Shown one piece after another: positions 24,371-35,100 of a stretch of DNA of 64,000 nt. The notes under the pieces are model-generated. The model did no database searches. It saw only the letters and a list, made by a program, of their open reading frames with translations, and was not told where the DNA came from. Both the position numbers and the translations under genes were made by a program. How positions within the stretch are numbered: position 1 is the first letter of the stretch; every line of letters begins with the position of its first letter. The DNA is from Paenibacillus montaniterrae (GTDB lineage Bacteria > Bacillota > Bacilli > Paenibacillales > Paenibacillaceae), in NCBI RefSeq assembly GCF_018403185.1, contig NZ_BOSE01000001.1, positions 186,001 to 250,000 on the forward strand, given 5' to 3'.

Positions 24371-25021
24371 ATGGCAGTAAATGCGAGCGCAGTAAAGGAA
24401 CTACGTGAAAGAACTGGAGCAGGTATGCTTGATTGCAAAAAAGCTCTTGAAGAAACTGGTGGCGACATCGATAAAGCAATTGCCCACCTACGTGAAAAAG
24501 GCTTGGCTGCTGCAGCTAACAAAGCTGGTCGTATCGCGACTGAAGGTGTTGTAGAAGCTTACATCCACAGCAATGGACGCATTGGTGTTCTAGTTGAAGT
24601 TAACTGTGAAACAGACTTCGTTGCTAAAACAGACCAATTCAAAGATTTCGTTAAAGACGTTGCAATGCATATTGCAGCTTCAAATCCTAAATATGTTCGT
24701 CGTGAGGAAGTTCCAGCTGAAGAGCTAGAAAAAGAAAAAGAAATCCTTAAGGCACAAGCGCTTAACGAAGGCAAGCCAGCTCATATCGTTGAGAAAATGG
24801 TTGAAGGCCGCATGTCTAAATACTATGAAGAATATTGCTTGCTTGAGCAATCTTTCATTAAAGATCCAGACAAAACAATTGCTACACTAGTAAATGAAAA
24901 AATTAGCACAATCGGTGAAAACATTTCCATCCGTCGCTTCGCTCGCTTTGAGCTTGGTGAAGGTCTAGAGAAAAAAGTTGAAAACTTCGCTGAAGAAGTT
25001 ATGGCTCAAGTAAAACGTTAA
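24371..25021 (+). CDS. tsf: Elongation factor Ts (short form)
   Basis: EF-Ts is the nucleotide exchange factor for EF-Tu. At 216 residues it is about 75 shorter than the B. subtilis protein (293). The UBA-like N-terminus ('[20 protein letters not shown]') is intact, as is the Tu-contacting segment '[16 protein letters not shown]' near residues 74-89. Compact forms of roughly this size occur in Thermus and other lineages, so this is not a truncation: the end '[13 protein letters not shown]' is normal. AGGAGG precedes the ATG. Confidence 0.97.
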   Translation: MAVNASAVKELRERTGAGMLDCKKALEETGGDIDKAIAHLREKGLAAAANKAGRIATEGVVEAYIHSNGRIGVLVEVNCETDFVAKTDQFKDFVKDVAMHIAASNPKYVRREEVPAEELEKEKEILKAQALNEGKPAHIVEKMVEGRMSKYYEEYCLLEQSFIKDPDKTIATLVNEKISTIGENISIRRFARFELGEGLEKKVENFAEEVMAQVKR

Positions 25022-25036
25022 TCCGAACTCACCACG

Positions 25037-25060
25037 AGGGGCGGGGCTTCTGCCCCGCCT
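25037..25060 (+). terminator. GC-rich hairpin between tsf and pyrH
   Basis: GGCGGGGC (25040-25047), TTCT loop, GCCCCGCC (25052-25059). The T-run is poor (TTCCGTTT), so termination may be partial; mRNA processing or 3' end protection is equally possible. Confidence 0.6.
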
Positions 25061-25097
25061 TCCGTTTACCATGATAGAATCCAAGAAACATTATTGA

Positions 25098-25864
<767 letters not shown>

Positions 25865-25865
<1 letters not shown>

Positions 25866-26419
25866 TGCCACAAGCGATTAAAAAGTCTGCTGAAGAAAGA
25901 ATGGAAAAAGCAATTACGGCATTGAAGAGAGATTTCGCTTCACTGCGTGCCGGTAAAGCAAGCCCTTCTTTACTAGATCGTGTTCAGGTAGAATATTACG
26001 GCGCTATGACACCGTTGAATCAATTGGCTAACATTACAACTCCTGACTCTCGTACTTTGCTCATTCAGCCATGGGATAAATCTTCGTTAGCTGATATTGA
26101 GCGCGCCATTCTTAAATCTGATTTGGGTCTGACTCCATCTAACGACGGTGCGATTATTCGTCTTTCTGTTCCTATGCTGACGGAAGAGCGCCGCGTAGAG
26201 CTGGTTAAAACGGCTAAAAAGATTGCTGAAGAAGCTAAGGTTGCGATTCGCAACATTCGCCGCGATGCAAATGACAGCATCAAAAAGCTGGAGAAAACAG
26301 AAATTTCTGAAGACGAGTCCAAACGTTATCAGGATGATATCCAGAAGCTGACTGACAAATATATTGCGGAAAGCGATAAAGTGTTGGCTGCAAAGGAAAA
26401 AGAAATATTAGAAGTATAA
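25865..26419 (+). CDS. frr: Ribosome recycling factor
   Basis: RRF splits post-termination ribosomes together with EF-G. The 184 residues, nearly all helical, carry '[20 protein letters not shown]' near 18-37, '[17 protein letters not shown]' and '[19 protein letters not shown]', a full-length family match (usual length 185). The start shares a base with the pyrH stop, indicating coupling. A weak terminator-like hairpin follows. Confidence 0.98.
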
Positions 26420-26427
26420 TGATGACA

Positions 26428-26453
26428 AGCCCCTCCATCAGGTGGGGTTCTTT
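26428..26453 (+). terminator. Weak intrinsic terminator after frr
   Basis: AGCCCCTCC and GGTGGGGTT form an imperfect stem around ATCA, followed by TTCTTT. It may give partial termination before uppS. Confidence 0.55.
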
Positions 26454-26499
26454 CACTAAATAGCACATTTTTGGATTTTCGCTTGGGGGAGGGAGCCAA

Positions 26500-27264
26500 T
26501 TGTTAAAGCGACTTTGGTCTAAAAAAGGGGATACAGGCGCTCAAGCTCTATTGCCGGATCAGCTGGAGAATATACCAGAGCATATAGCAATTATTATGGA
26601 TGGTAATGGAAGATGGGCAAAGCAAAAAGGTTTGCCTCGAATTGCAGGGCATCACTCAGGGATGAAGACCGTAAAACGCATTACAATTGCGGCGAATGAC
26701 CTGGGGGTAAAGTATTTAACGCTTTATGCGTTTTCAACGGAAAACTGGAAGCGTCCAAAGGAAGAAGTAGAATTTTTAATGAAGCTGCCTCAGCAATTTC
26801 TTGAGCTGGAAATTGGCGAGCTTATGGAAAACAATGTACAGGTGCGCATGATGGGAGAGGTCGAGCAGCTTCCTTCTTATACGCGCAAAGCTGTAGAAGA
26901 AGCGATGAGCAAAACAGCTAATAATACTGGGCTGGTACTTAATTTTGCACTAAATTATGGCGGTAGACTAGAATTGATTAAAGCAGTTAAAGCTGTAGCT
27001 GAGCAAGTAGAAAATGGGCAGCTGCAGGTTGATCATATTAATGAGGAACTTTTCTCTAATTATATGCAATCCAGGGATTTACCTGATCCAGACCTGCTAA
27101 TCAGAACGAGCGGTGAAATTCGCTTAAGCAACTTTATGCTTTGGCAGCTTGCGTACAGCGAGTTTTATTTTACAGATGTGTTTTGGCCGGAGTTTTCTGA
27201 GGAGCATTTTATGGCAGCAATCCAGGAATATCAGCGGCGTGCACGACGCTTTGGTGGAGTGTAG
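26500..27264 (+). CDS. uppS: Undecaprenyl diphosphate synthase (isoprenyl transferase)
   Basis: UppS adds eight isoprene units in cis to FPP, making the carrier lipid for wall synthesis. The 254 residues show 'IIMDGNGRWAKQKGLPRIAG' (catalytic Asp and diphosphate-binding site, about residues 32-51), 'TLYAFSTENWKRPKEEV' and 'LLIRTSGEIRLSNFMLWQ' near the C-terminus. The start is TTG with GGGGGAGGGAG upstream. It is followed by cdsA, dxr and rseP, the standard lipid/isoprenoid cluster. Confidence 0.98.
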   Translation: MLKRLWSKKGDTGAQALLPDQLENIPEHIAIIMDGNGRWAKQKGLPRIAGHHSGMKTVKRITIAANDLGVKYLTLYAFSTENWKRPKEEVEFLMKLPQQFLELEIGELMENNVQVRMMGEVEQLPSYTRKAVEEAMSKTANNTGLVLNFALNYGGRLELIKAVKAVAEQVENGQLQVDHINEELFSNYMQSRDLPDPDLLIRTSGEIRLSNFMLWQLAYSEFYFTDVFWPEFSEEHFMAAIQEYQRRARRFGGV

Positions 27265-27293
27265 CCTTATCACATTAGAGGTGAAGTAGTGCA

Positions 27294-28088
27294 ATGAAGC
27301 AAAGAGTGGTTACTGGTGTCTTGGCGGGTGCTGTCTTCTTAGGGTTGATGATTGCAGGAGGGCATTTCTATGTGGCACTGATCGTTGCGATGGCTAGTAT
27401 AGCGTTAATTGAATTTTTAAAAATGAATCGTATTAGCTGGAATAATCCTTTAGCTCTCGCAGCAATAGTCGGCTTGCTAGCTATAGTTGTGCCATTTCAT
27501 TCGTATGGCATTGACTGGCTTTCCGACATGACGATCCTATGGCTGCTTATGTTTGCATTGCTGGCATTAACTGTTTTTTCGAAAAATCGATACACGATTG
27601 ATGAAGTAGCATTCACCTTTTTAGGTACAGCCTACCTGGGAATCGGCTTTGCATCGATGGTAGACGTCAGATTAATGGAGTCGAACGCCTTATGGTGGAG
27701 CTTCCTTGCTTTTTGTGCAATTTGGGCTAGTGATATTGGCGCGTATTTTTTTGGACGCGCATTCGGCAAGCATAAGCTAACCCCATTGATCAGCCCCAAT
27801 AAAACAGTAGAGGGAGCAATTGGGGGCGTTGTCAGCTCGATATTGATAGCGCTTGTGTTTGCACTGCTGTCACCAGATCTCATTGAGCTTTGGCGTGCCG
27901 TTGTACTTGGAGTCGTTGCAGCGGTTGCAGGTCAGCTGGGAGATTTGATGCAGTCGGCCTATAAACGAGTACGCGGAATTAAAGATATGGGAAATATTTT
28001 GCCGGGTCATGGCGGTATTCTTGACCGCACGGACAGCTGGATTATCGTTTTCCCTATTCTTGTGCTGACTCAGCTCATTCCAGTGTAA
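27294..28088 (+). CDS. cdsA: Phosphatidate cytidylyltransferase
   Basis: CdsA makes CDP-diacylglycerol, the precursor of bacterial phospholipids. The 264-residue membrane protein has about eight hydrophobic segments and the C-terminal CDP-DAG synthase signature beginning '[20 protein letters not shown]' and running on to 'GILDRTDS' (about residues 223-249). GAGGTGA precedes the ATG. It lies 29 bases after uppS and 14 before dxr. Confidence 0.96.
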   Translation: MKQRVVTGVLAGAVFLGLMIAGGHFYVALIVAMASIALIEFLKMNRISWNNPLALAAIVGLLAIVVPFHSYGIDWLSDMTILWLLMFALLALTVFSKNRYTIDEVAFTFLGTAYLGIGFASMVDVRLMESNALWWSFLAFCAIWASDIGAYFFGRAFGKHKLTPLISPNKTVEGAIGGVVSSILIALVFALLSPDLIELWRAVVLGVVAAVAGQLGDLMQSAYKRVRGIKDMGNILPGHGGILDRTDSWIIVFPILVLTQLIPV

Positions 28089-28102
28089 GCGGAGGTAGTC
28101 AA

Positions 28103-29242
28103 TTGAAAAACATATCATTACTGGGATCAACAGGTTCAATCGGTACACAAACGTTGGATATTGTTGATCAGCATCCGGATAAATTTCAAATTATCGCCTT
28201 GTCAGCTGGCAGCAACATTGAATTGCTGAAGCAGCAAATCGATAAATATTCACCAAGGCTGGTGAGCGTAGCGACAAAGGAGCATGCAGAACAGCTGTCA
28301 GCTTACGTTTCCTCATCTGTACAAGTGATGTATGGGGAGCAGGGCCTGATTGAAGTTGCGGCCGTCTCCGAGGCGGATATTGTCGTTACGGCGATCATGG
28401 GCAGCAGAGGGCTTCCTGCTACACTTGCGGCTATCGATGCAGGCAAGCAGATTGGTTTGGCCAATAAGGAAACGCTTGTAACAGCAGGCCATATCGTGAT
28501 GGAGCGCGCCAAGCAGCGCGGTGTGCAAATTTTGCCTATCGACAGTGAGCACTCGGCCATTTTCCAATGCTTGAATGGTGAAACGCGCAAGCAAATCGAG
28601 CGTATAACATTAACAGCCTCTGGCGGCTCGTTTCGCGACTATACGAGAGAGCAGCTTACGAATGTTTCAGTCGAGCAGGCGTTAAAGCATCCCAATTGGT
28701 CAATGGGCGCTAAAATTACAATTGATTCCGCAACAATGGCCAACAAAGGCTTGGAGGTCATTGAAGCGCATTGGCTGTTTGACGTCAGCTATGAGCAAAT
28801 CGATGTAGTTATTCATCCGGAAAGCATTATCCATTCGTATGTTGAGTTTGTAGACCGCAGTGTTGTTGCGCAGCTCGGCATGCCTGATATGCGAGTGCCT
28901 ATTCAATATGCGTTAACCTACCCTGATCGGATTGCCAACAAGACGGAAAGACTAAGTCTGGCGCAAATCGGTCAGCTTAATTTCCGACCGATGGATACTG
29001 AACGTTATCCGATGCTTCGGCTTGCCTTTGAATGCGGCAAAGCTGGCTTATCAGCGCCAATCGTTTACAATGCAGCCAATGAGGTTGCCGTTGATCGGTT
29101 TTTGAAAAAGGAAATTTCATTTTTAGATATTGAGCGTGTTGTTGAAACAGCTCTTTCCAAGCATGCTGGATGCGAAGTGGATACGATTGAAGCTATCGTT
29201 GCAGTAGACCAAGAGGCTAGAGCTATAGCGGCTGCGATATAA
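28103..29242 (+). CDS. dxr: 1-deoxy-D-xylulose 5-phosphate reductoisomerase
   Basis: Dxr (IspC) is the committed step of the MEP isoprenoid pathway, which feeds uppS. The 379 residues show the NADPH site '[20 protein letters not shown]' at the N-terminus, '[11 protein letters not shown]' near 113, '[13 protein letters not shown]' near 145 and '[11 protein letters not shown]' near 168. The metal-binding Asp/Glu motif lies within 'PIDSEHSA'. The start is TTG with GGAGGTAG upstream. rseP follows after a 108-base gap. Confidence 0.98.
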   Translation: MKNISLLGSTGSIGTQTLDIVDQHPDKFQIIALSAGSNIELLKQQIDKYSPRLVSVATKEHAEQLSAYVSSSVQVMYGEQGLIEVAAVSEADIVVTAIMGSRGLPATLAAIDAGKQIGLANKETLVTAGHIVMERAKQRGVQILPIDSEHSAIFQCLNGETRKQIERITLTASGGSFRDYTREQLTNVSVEQALKHPNWSMGAKITIDSATMANKGLEVIEAHWLFDVSYEQIDVVIHPESIIHSYVEFVDRSVVAQLGMPDMRVPIQYALTYPDRIANKTERLSLAQIGQLNFRPMDTERYPMLRLAFECGKAGLSAPIVYNAANEVAVDRFLKKEISFLDIERVVETALSKHAGCEVDTIEAIVAVDQEARAIAAAI

Positions 29243-29350
29243 CCATATAACAATTCTTAAGTATCATTGCTTATATAGTTCTCTTGTGTCGCATAGTGGA
29301 ATAATGATAATCTATGTACAGGCCGTAACGATAGGAGGCTATTAAAACAT

Positions 29351-30613
29351 ATGCAAATGATTCAAACGGTGTTATTGACCGTCCTGGTGTTCTTTGTGAT
29401 CATCACAGTTCACGAGTGGGGACATTATTTTTTCGCAAAGCGTGCTGGTATTCTTGTTAGAGAGTTCGCAATCGGCTTTGGACCTAAGCTGTTTTCCTTC
29501 AAGCGTGGAGAAACAAAGTATACGCTCCGTCTCATTCCGGCCGGCGGCTTTGTCAGAATGGCCGGCGAGGATCCTGAAATCGTAGAGGTTCAGCCAGGGC
29601 AAACGGTTGCTATTCGATTGAAGGACGGCGTCGTGCATCGCATTTACTTGGACCGTCTCGATGAGCGCAAGGACGCCATTCGCGGTGAAGTTGTATCGCT
29701 AGATATGGAGCGCAATCTACATATTGATCTGGAGCTTGATGGCGAGGTTGAGCATTACAGCTTGCATCCGCAGGCTTTAATTATTGCGCGCGGCAACGAA
29801 ACGCAAATCGCGCCGCTTGATCGTCAATTTAACGGCAAAACGGTTGGTCAGCGTGCGATGGCTATTTTTGCTGGACCGCTTATGAATTTTGTGCTTGCAT
29901 TTGTACTGTTCCTCGTATATGTGCAAATGGCGGGCGTAAAAGAAAATCTGCAAATCGGCGAGCTGACGCCTGATATGCCGGCTATTGAAGCGAAGCTTCA
30001 AGTAGGCGATATTATTACGGCAGTTGACGGCGAAGCGATTGGTACAGATTTTTACCGGATGATTGATATTATTGCCGAGCATCCAAATGAGCCAATTGTC
30101 ATTGATTATGTGCGCAATGGCGAAGCGCATTCGACAACGGTAATTCCTCAGCCCAATGAAGCTGGCGAAGGGAAGATCGGCGTCACAGCCGCTTATGGCA
30201 CTCGTACGCCAACCTTTGGCGAAACGATAACAGGCGGCGCTACCTTAATGAAGGATATGACTATCCTTATAATGGACGGCATTAAAATGCTCGTGACTCT
30301 GCAAGTTGATCTTGATGATTTAGGTGGACCGGTGCGAACTGCGGAAATTACAAGCCAGATTGCACAACAAGGCATTGTGCAGCTGACAAGCTGGACAGCA
30401 ACGCTAAGCTTGTATTTAGGCATATTCAATTTGCTTCCTGTGCCTGCGCTAGACGGCAGCCGACTGATTTTTATCGGGCTGGAAGCGGTGCGACGCAAGC
30501 CGATTAGCCCAAACAAGGAAGGCTTGGTTCATTTTATCGGGTTTGCGTTGTTAATGATGCTGATGCTCGTTGTTACGTATAATGACATAGTGAGATTAAT
30601 TCGAGGGGAGTAA
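29351..30613 (+). CDS. rasP: Site-2 intramembrane zinc metalloprotease RseP (RasP)
   Basis: This S2P protease cuts transmembrane anti-sigma factors and signal peptides. The HExxH motif lies in the first helix (His21-Glu22 to His25, 'TVHEWGHYFFAKRAG'). The third zinc ligand is in 'NLLPVPALDGSRL' near residue 370, and a PDZ domain lies at about 210-280. The 420 residues equal B. subtilis RasP. AGGAGG at 29333-29338 is 12 bases from the ATG, which is long. The 108-base gap upstream has AT-rich promoter-like stretches but no convincing hexamers. Confidence 0.96.
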   Translation: MQMIQTVLLTVLVFFVIITVHEWGHYFFAKRAGILVREFAIGFGPKLFSFKRGETKYTLRLIPAGGFVRMAGEDPEIVEVQPGQTVAIRLKDGVVHRIYLDRLDERKDAIRGEVVSLDMERNLHIDLELDGEVEHYSLHPQALIIARGNETQIAPLDRQFNGKTVGQRAMAIFAGPLMNFVLAFVLFLVYVQMAGVKENLQIGELTPDMPAIEAKLQVGDIITAVDGEAIGTDFYRMIDIIAEHPNEPIVIDYVRNGEAHSTTVIPQPNEAGEGKIGVTAAYGTRTPTFGETITGGATLMKDMTILIMDGIKMLVTLQVDLDDLGGPVRTAEITSQIAQQGIVQLTSWTATLSLYLGIFNLLPVPALDGSRLIFIGLEAVRRKPISPNKEGLVHFIGFALLMMLMLVVTYNDIVRLIRGE

Positions 30614-30622
30614 GGTTAGCTG

Positions 30623-32071
30623 ATGGCTAAGGATAAACAATTTGTGACGGAGATTACGCCTCAATCCGAGGACTTCTCCCGATGGTATATTGATGTAATA
30701 AAAAAAGCTGAATTGATGGATTACTCTCCAGTTCGCGGCTGTATTGTGTTTCGCCCGGAAGGGTATGAGCTGTGGGAAAATATCCAGCGTGATCTGGATG
30801 CCCGCTTCAAGGAAACCGGTCACCGCAACGCTTACTTTCCTCTGTTTATCCCGGAAAGCTTTTTTCAAAAGGAAAAGGATCATGTTGAGGGCTTTAACCC
30901 GGAGCTGCCTTGGGTAACAGAGGCTGCGGGCGAGGTATTGGAGGAGCGCTTGGCGATTCGTCCTACCTCTGAAACGATGATTGGACATATGTATGCCAAA
31001 TGGATTCAATCCTATCGTGATTTGCCTGTTCTTATTAATCAATGGGCCAATGTTGTGCGTTGGGAAAAAAGAACGCTGCCGTTCCTTCGTACGAGCGAGT
31101 TTTTATGGCAGGAGGGGCATACCGCACACGAGACGGAGGAAGAAGCTCGTCAGGAAACGCTGCAAATGCTTGATGTTTACACTCAATTCGTTGAAGAATT
31201 TTTGGCGATTCCCGTTATTAAAGGGGAAAAAACACCGTCTGAGCGTTTTGCAGGTGCTGTAAATACGTACTCGATTGAGGCAATGATGAAGGATGGCAAA
31301 GCCGTTCAAGCAGGTACATCCCATTTTCTAGGCAATAAATTTGCCGTTGCCTTCGATATTAAATATTTGGATCGCAACAACGAACTGCAATATTGCTTTA
31401 CGACCTCTTGGGGAGTAAGCACGCGCTTGATTGGCGCGTTAATTATGGTGCATGGCGATGATCGCGGCTTGGCGCTTCCGCCAAAAGTTGCACCGACGCA
31501 AGTGATCATGATTCCGATCGGCCCGGCTAAAACACGAGATGCGGTTGTAGCGCGTGTCGATGAGCTGTACGCCGAGCTGAAGGCTGCAGGCGTACGCGTT
31601 CGTGTAGACGATCGCTCTGATGTAAGCCCAGGCTGGAAATTCAATGAATACGAAATGCGCGGCATTCCATTGCGTCTTGAGCTGGGTCCGCGCGATATGG
31701 ACAATGGACAAGTTGTCCTCGTATCTCGTATTACAGGCGAGAAGCGTGTCGTGTCGCAAGCAAATCTTGTGCAAGAGGTGCAAGCGATGCTGAGCGAGAC
31801 GCAGCAGGAAATGTTCGAGCGCGCTAAAGCGTTCCGCGCTGACAACTCTTATTCCGTAGATACGCTTGATGAAATGAAGGCGGCTATGGAGAGAAAGCGC
31901 GGCTTCGTGGAGGCGGGCTGGTGCGGCTCTGACGCCTGTGAAAAGCAAGTTAAAGAGGAAACTGGGGCAACAAGCCGCAACATTCCGTTTGAGCCGGAAA
32001 CGCATAAAACGACTTGTCTTGTTTGCGGCAGCGAGGCGAAGCATACCGTAATTTTCGCCAGAGCGTACTAG
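30623..32071 (+). CDS. proS: Prolyl-tRNA synthetase, eukaryote/archaeal-type (ProS3-like)
   Basis: It charges tRNA-Pro with proline. At 482 residues it lacks the roughly 180-residue editing insert of the standard bacterial enzyme and starts 'FVTEITPQSEDFSRWYIDVI'. Class II motif 2 is 'WANVVRWEKRTLPFLRTSEF' and motif 3 is the 'TTSWGVSTRLIGALIMVHGD' region. The C-terminus carries Cys clusters ('WCGSDACEKQVKEETG', 'HKTTCLVCGSEAKH') and ends in Tyr, as in the archaeal/eukaryote-type enzyme. B. subtilis has the long bacterial ProS at this same site (564 residues, from memory). Confidence 0.96.
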   Translation: MAKDKQFVTEITPQSEDFSRWYIDVIKKAELMDYSPVRGCIVFRPEGYELWENIQRDLDARFKETGHRNAYFPLFIPESFFQKEKDHVEGFNPELPWVTEAAGEVLEERLAIRPTSETMIGHMYAKWIQSYRDLPVLINQWANVVRWEKRTLPFLRTSEFLWQEGHTAHETEEEARQETLQMLDVYTQFVEEFLAIPVIKGEKTPSERFAGAVNTYSIEAMMKDGKAVQAGTSHFLGNKFAVAFDIKYLDRNNELQYCFTTSWGVSTRLIGALIMVHGDDRGLALPPKVAPTQVIMIPIGPAKTRDAVVARVDELYAELKAAGVRVRVDDRSDVSPGWKFNEYEMRGIPLRLELGPRDMDNGQVVLVSRITGEKRVVSQANLVQEVQAMLSETQQEMFERAKAFRADNSYSVDTLDEMKAAMERKRGFVEAGWCGSDACEKQVKEETGATSRNIPFEPETHKTTCLVCGSEAKHTVIFARAY

Positions 32072-32079
32072 AGGAAGCT

Positions 32080-32098
32080 CAAAAAGCCGTGCTTTTTG
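32080..32098 (+). terminator. Short hairpin between proS and polC
   Basis: CAAAAAGC-CGT-GCTTTTTG is a perfect 8-bp stem 9 bases after proS. No extra T-run follows, so it is a weak terminator at best. Its core matches that of the cheB-cheA palindrome. Confidence 0.5.
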
Positions 32099-32166
32099 CA
32101 CTCACTACTAAGACAAGGCTGCTATTGAAATAAAAGTACCGAAATGATGAACGTCAGGAGTGGATA

Positions 32167-35100
32167 ATGATGAACCAAACCGACGGAAAGCGTCAGCGCT
32201 TTGAAATGCTTGTGCAGCAATCAGGGCTGCCGCAGGAACTCATTCAGGCTTACTTTGAAGATGGATATATTGATCAGGTCATCGTAAATAAGCATAACAA
32301 TGATTGGACGTTTTGCATTCGCAAGACGTCCTTAGTTCCTTTACAAGCCTATAATGGATTTACCCACCAAATACGCAAAAAATTTGCTCATATCGCCAAT
32401 ACATCATTTATTTTCATCTATGATGATGTTGTCGAAACCGAAAACATTGTAGCGCAGTATTGGCCGCTGTTTCTGGAGTGGGCGCAAAAAAATATTCCTT
32501 CCGTTAACGGATGGCTGCAAAAAGCGACGACGCAGGTAGCGGGCAACGTGCTGTCGATTGGCTTGCTGGACGCGACAGGACTAGAGCTGGCGCGCAAGAA
32601 GAAAATCGATGAGGAAGTTAAGGCTTATTTCAACCATGCCTTTAAACGCGAAATTATCGTCAAGCTGCAGCTTGCTGAAAGCAATCAGGAAGTTTACGAG
32701 CAATTTATGGAGCAAATCGAGCAGGAGAACAATGAAGCGATTCAGCAGCTGATGGCTGCTGTTCCTTCCGAGCCAGAAGAGGAGCCGGCTGCCGATGGTG
32801 AGGAGCCTGTGCGTCTGGCGATCGGCTATGACATTCGCGATGAAATTGTACCGCTCATGAATGTCGTGGACGAAGAAAAGAAAATCGCCGTGCAAGGGAT
32901 GGTTTTCAACCTCGATGTGAAGGAGCTGCGCAACGGCAGCACGCTGTTCACCTTTAACTTGACAGATTTTACCGATTCGCTGGCGATGAAGGTATTCGCC
33001 AAGACGAAGGAAGACGTTAAAATATTGAGCAAGCTGAGTAATAAAAAATGGATTAAGGCGAGAGGCAAGGTCGAGTACGACCGCTTTATGCAAGAGCCTG
33101 AGCTTGTAATGATTCCGAATGATTTGCATGAGGTTAGCGCTCCGCCAAGCCGTATGGACCATGCCAAGGAGAAACGGGTTGAGTTTCACCTGCATACGAC
33201 GATGAGCACGATGGATGCGGTCACGCATGTTGGCGACTATATCGCAATGGCGGCCAAATGGGGGCATCAGGCGATTGCAATAACTGATCACAGCAATGTG
33301 CAGTGCTACCCCGATGCGGTAAAGGCAGCGAAAAAGCATGATATGAAGGTGCTGTACGGCGTGGAAGCGAACCTGGTCAATGATTCTGTACCGATCGTCA
33401 TTAATCCACAGGAAATTATGCTGGCAGATGCCACCTACATTGTTTTCGATATTGAAACAACCGGTTTATCGGTTATTAATAATAAAATTATTGAAATTGC
33501 CGGAGTGCGGATGCGCAACGGACAAGAAGTTGATCGCTTCAGCTCCTTTATTAATCCGCATGAGCGAATTCCGTACAATATTCAGCAGCTTACGAATATT
33601 ACGGATGAAATGGTCGCAGATGCTCCCGAGCTGGAGCCGACGCTGCGCAGCTTTGTAGAATTTATCGGCGATGATATTTTAGTAGCGCATAATGCTCGCT
33701 TCGATATTGGCTTTATTCAAGCCAACTGCAAGTCGCTTGGTATGCCAGAGCTTACCAACCCTGTGCTGGATACATTGGAGCTGGCCAGACTGCTGCATCC
33801 AACGATGAAAAATCACCGACTGAATACGCTGGCAGATAAGTATAAAGTACAGCTCGATAATCATCACCGTGCGATTGATGATACGATTGCGCTCGGCGGT
33901 ATATTGAACGGATTAATTAAGGATGCGTTGGAGCGGAATATTGTGAAGCTATCGCAGCTAAACGATTATGTCGGCCTCGATTTGTCGAACGCGAGACCTT
34001 TTCATGCCTGCGTTTACGCACTTAATGCTGTAGGCAAAAAGAACTTATTCAAACTTATTAGCTTATCGCATACAGAATATTATAAAAAAATGGCAACCAT
34101 TCCGAAAAGCAAGCTTATGGAATTGCGCGAGGGCTTGCTTGTAACCTCCGGCTGTGAAAAAGGCGAGTTTTTTGAAACAGTGCTTAATAAGTCGCTGGAA
34201 GAAGCCGAGGAGGTTGCGCAATTTTATGATGTGCTGGAAATTCAGCCGCTAGATTTTTATATTCATTTAGTAGAAAAAGGGCTTGTCGGCAGCCGCGCCG
34301 AGCTGGAGGATGCGCTGAGACGTATTTACCAGATTGGCATTAAGCTGAATAAGCCGGTCATCGCCACAGGCAATGTTCATTATTTGAATCCGCAGGACAA
34401 AATTTATCGCGATATTACCATTCACGGCATAACAGGCTTCAGCCCGCTTAAAAATATGCGCAAGCCTGACGCTCACTTCCGAACAACGGATGAAATGTTG
34501 CAGGAGTTCAAGTTTTTAGGCGAGGAAACCGCCTACGAGGTTGTCATCAAAAATACAAATGAGCTTGCGGAGCGCTTTGAAAAATATGCGATGTTCCCAA
34601 GCGAGCTGTTTACTCCGAATATCGAGGGCGCGGATGAGGAAATTCGCAATACATGCTACGCGACTGCGCGAGATATGTATGGCGAGGATTTGCCGCAGGT
34701 AGTTATCGACCGTTTGGAGAAGGAGCTTGTGCCGATTATTAAATACCGCTTCTCCGCCAACTATTTGATTTCGGAAAAGCTGGTGAAAAAATCGAATGCC
34801 GACGGTTATCTTGTCGGCTCGCGGGGCTCTGTCGGTTCTTCAGTTGTCGCAACCTTTCTCGGTATATCCGAGGTAAATCCGCTGCCTGCGCACTATTTAT
34901 GCAAAAACAAAGCATGCAAGCATAGCGAATGGTTTTTGGACGGCAGCGTGCCGAGCGGCTTCGACTTGCCGAACAAGGACTGTCCGAAATGCGGTCAGCC
35001 GATGAAAGGCGAAGGTCAGGATATTCCCTTCGAAACGTTCCTTGGCTTTAAAGGGGACAAGGTTCCCGATATCGATCTTAACTTCTCCGGCGAATATCAA

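Noticed and set aside
29243..29350. Promoter in the dxr-rseP gap
   Set aside because: TTGTGT and TAATCT-like hexamers occur, but the spacing (18) and poor -10 are unconvincing; not listed.
30596..30630. T-box leader for proS
   Set aside because: Only 9 bases separate rseP and proS, which leaves no room for a T-box, and none is seen inside the end of rseP.
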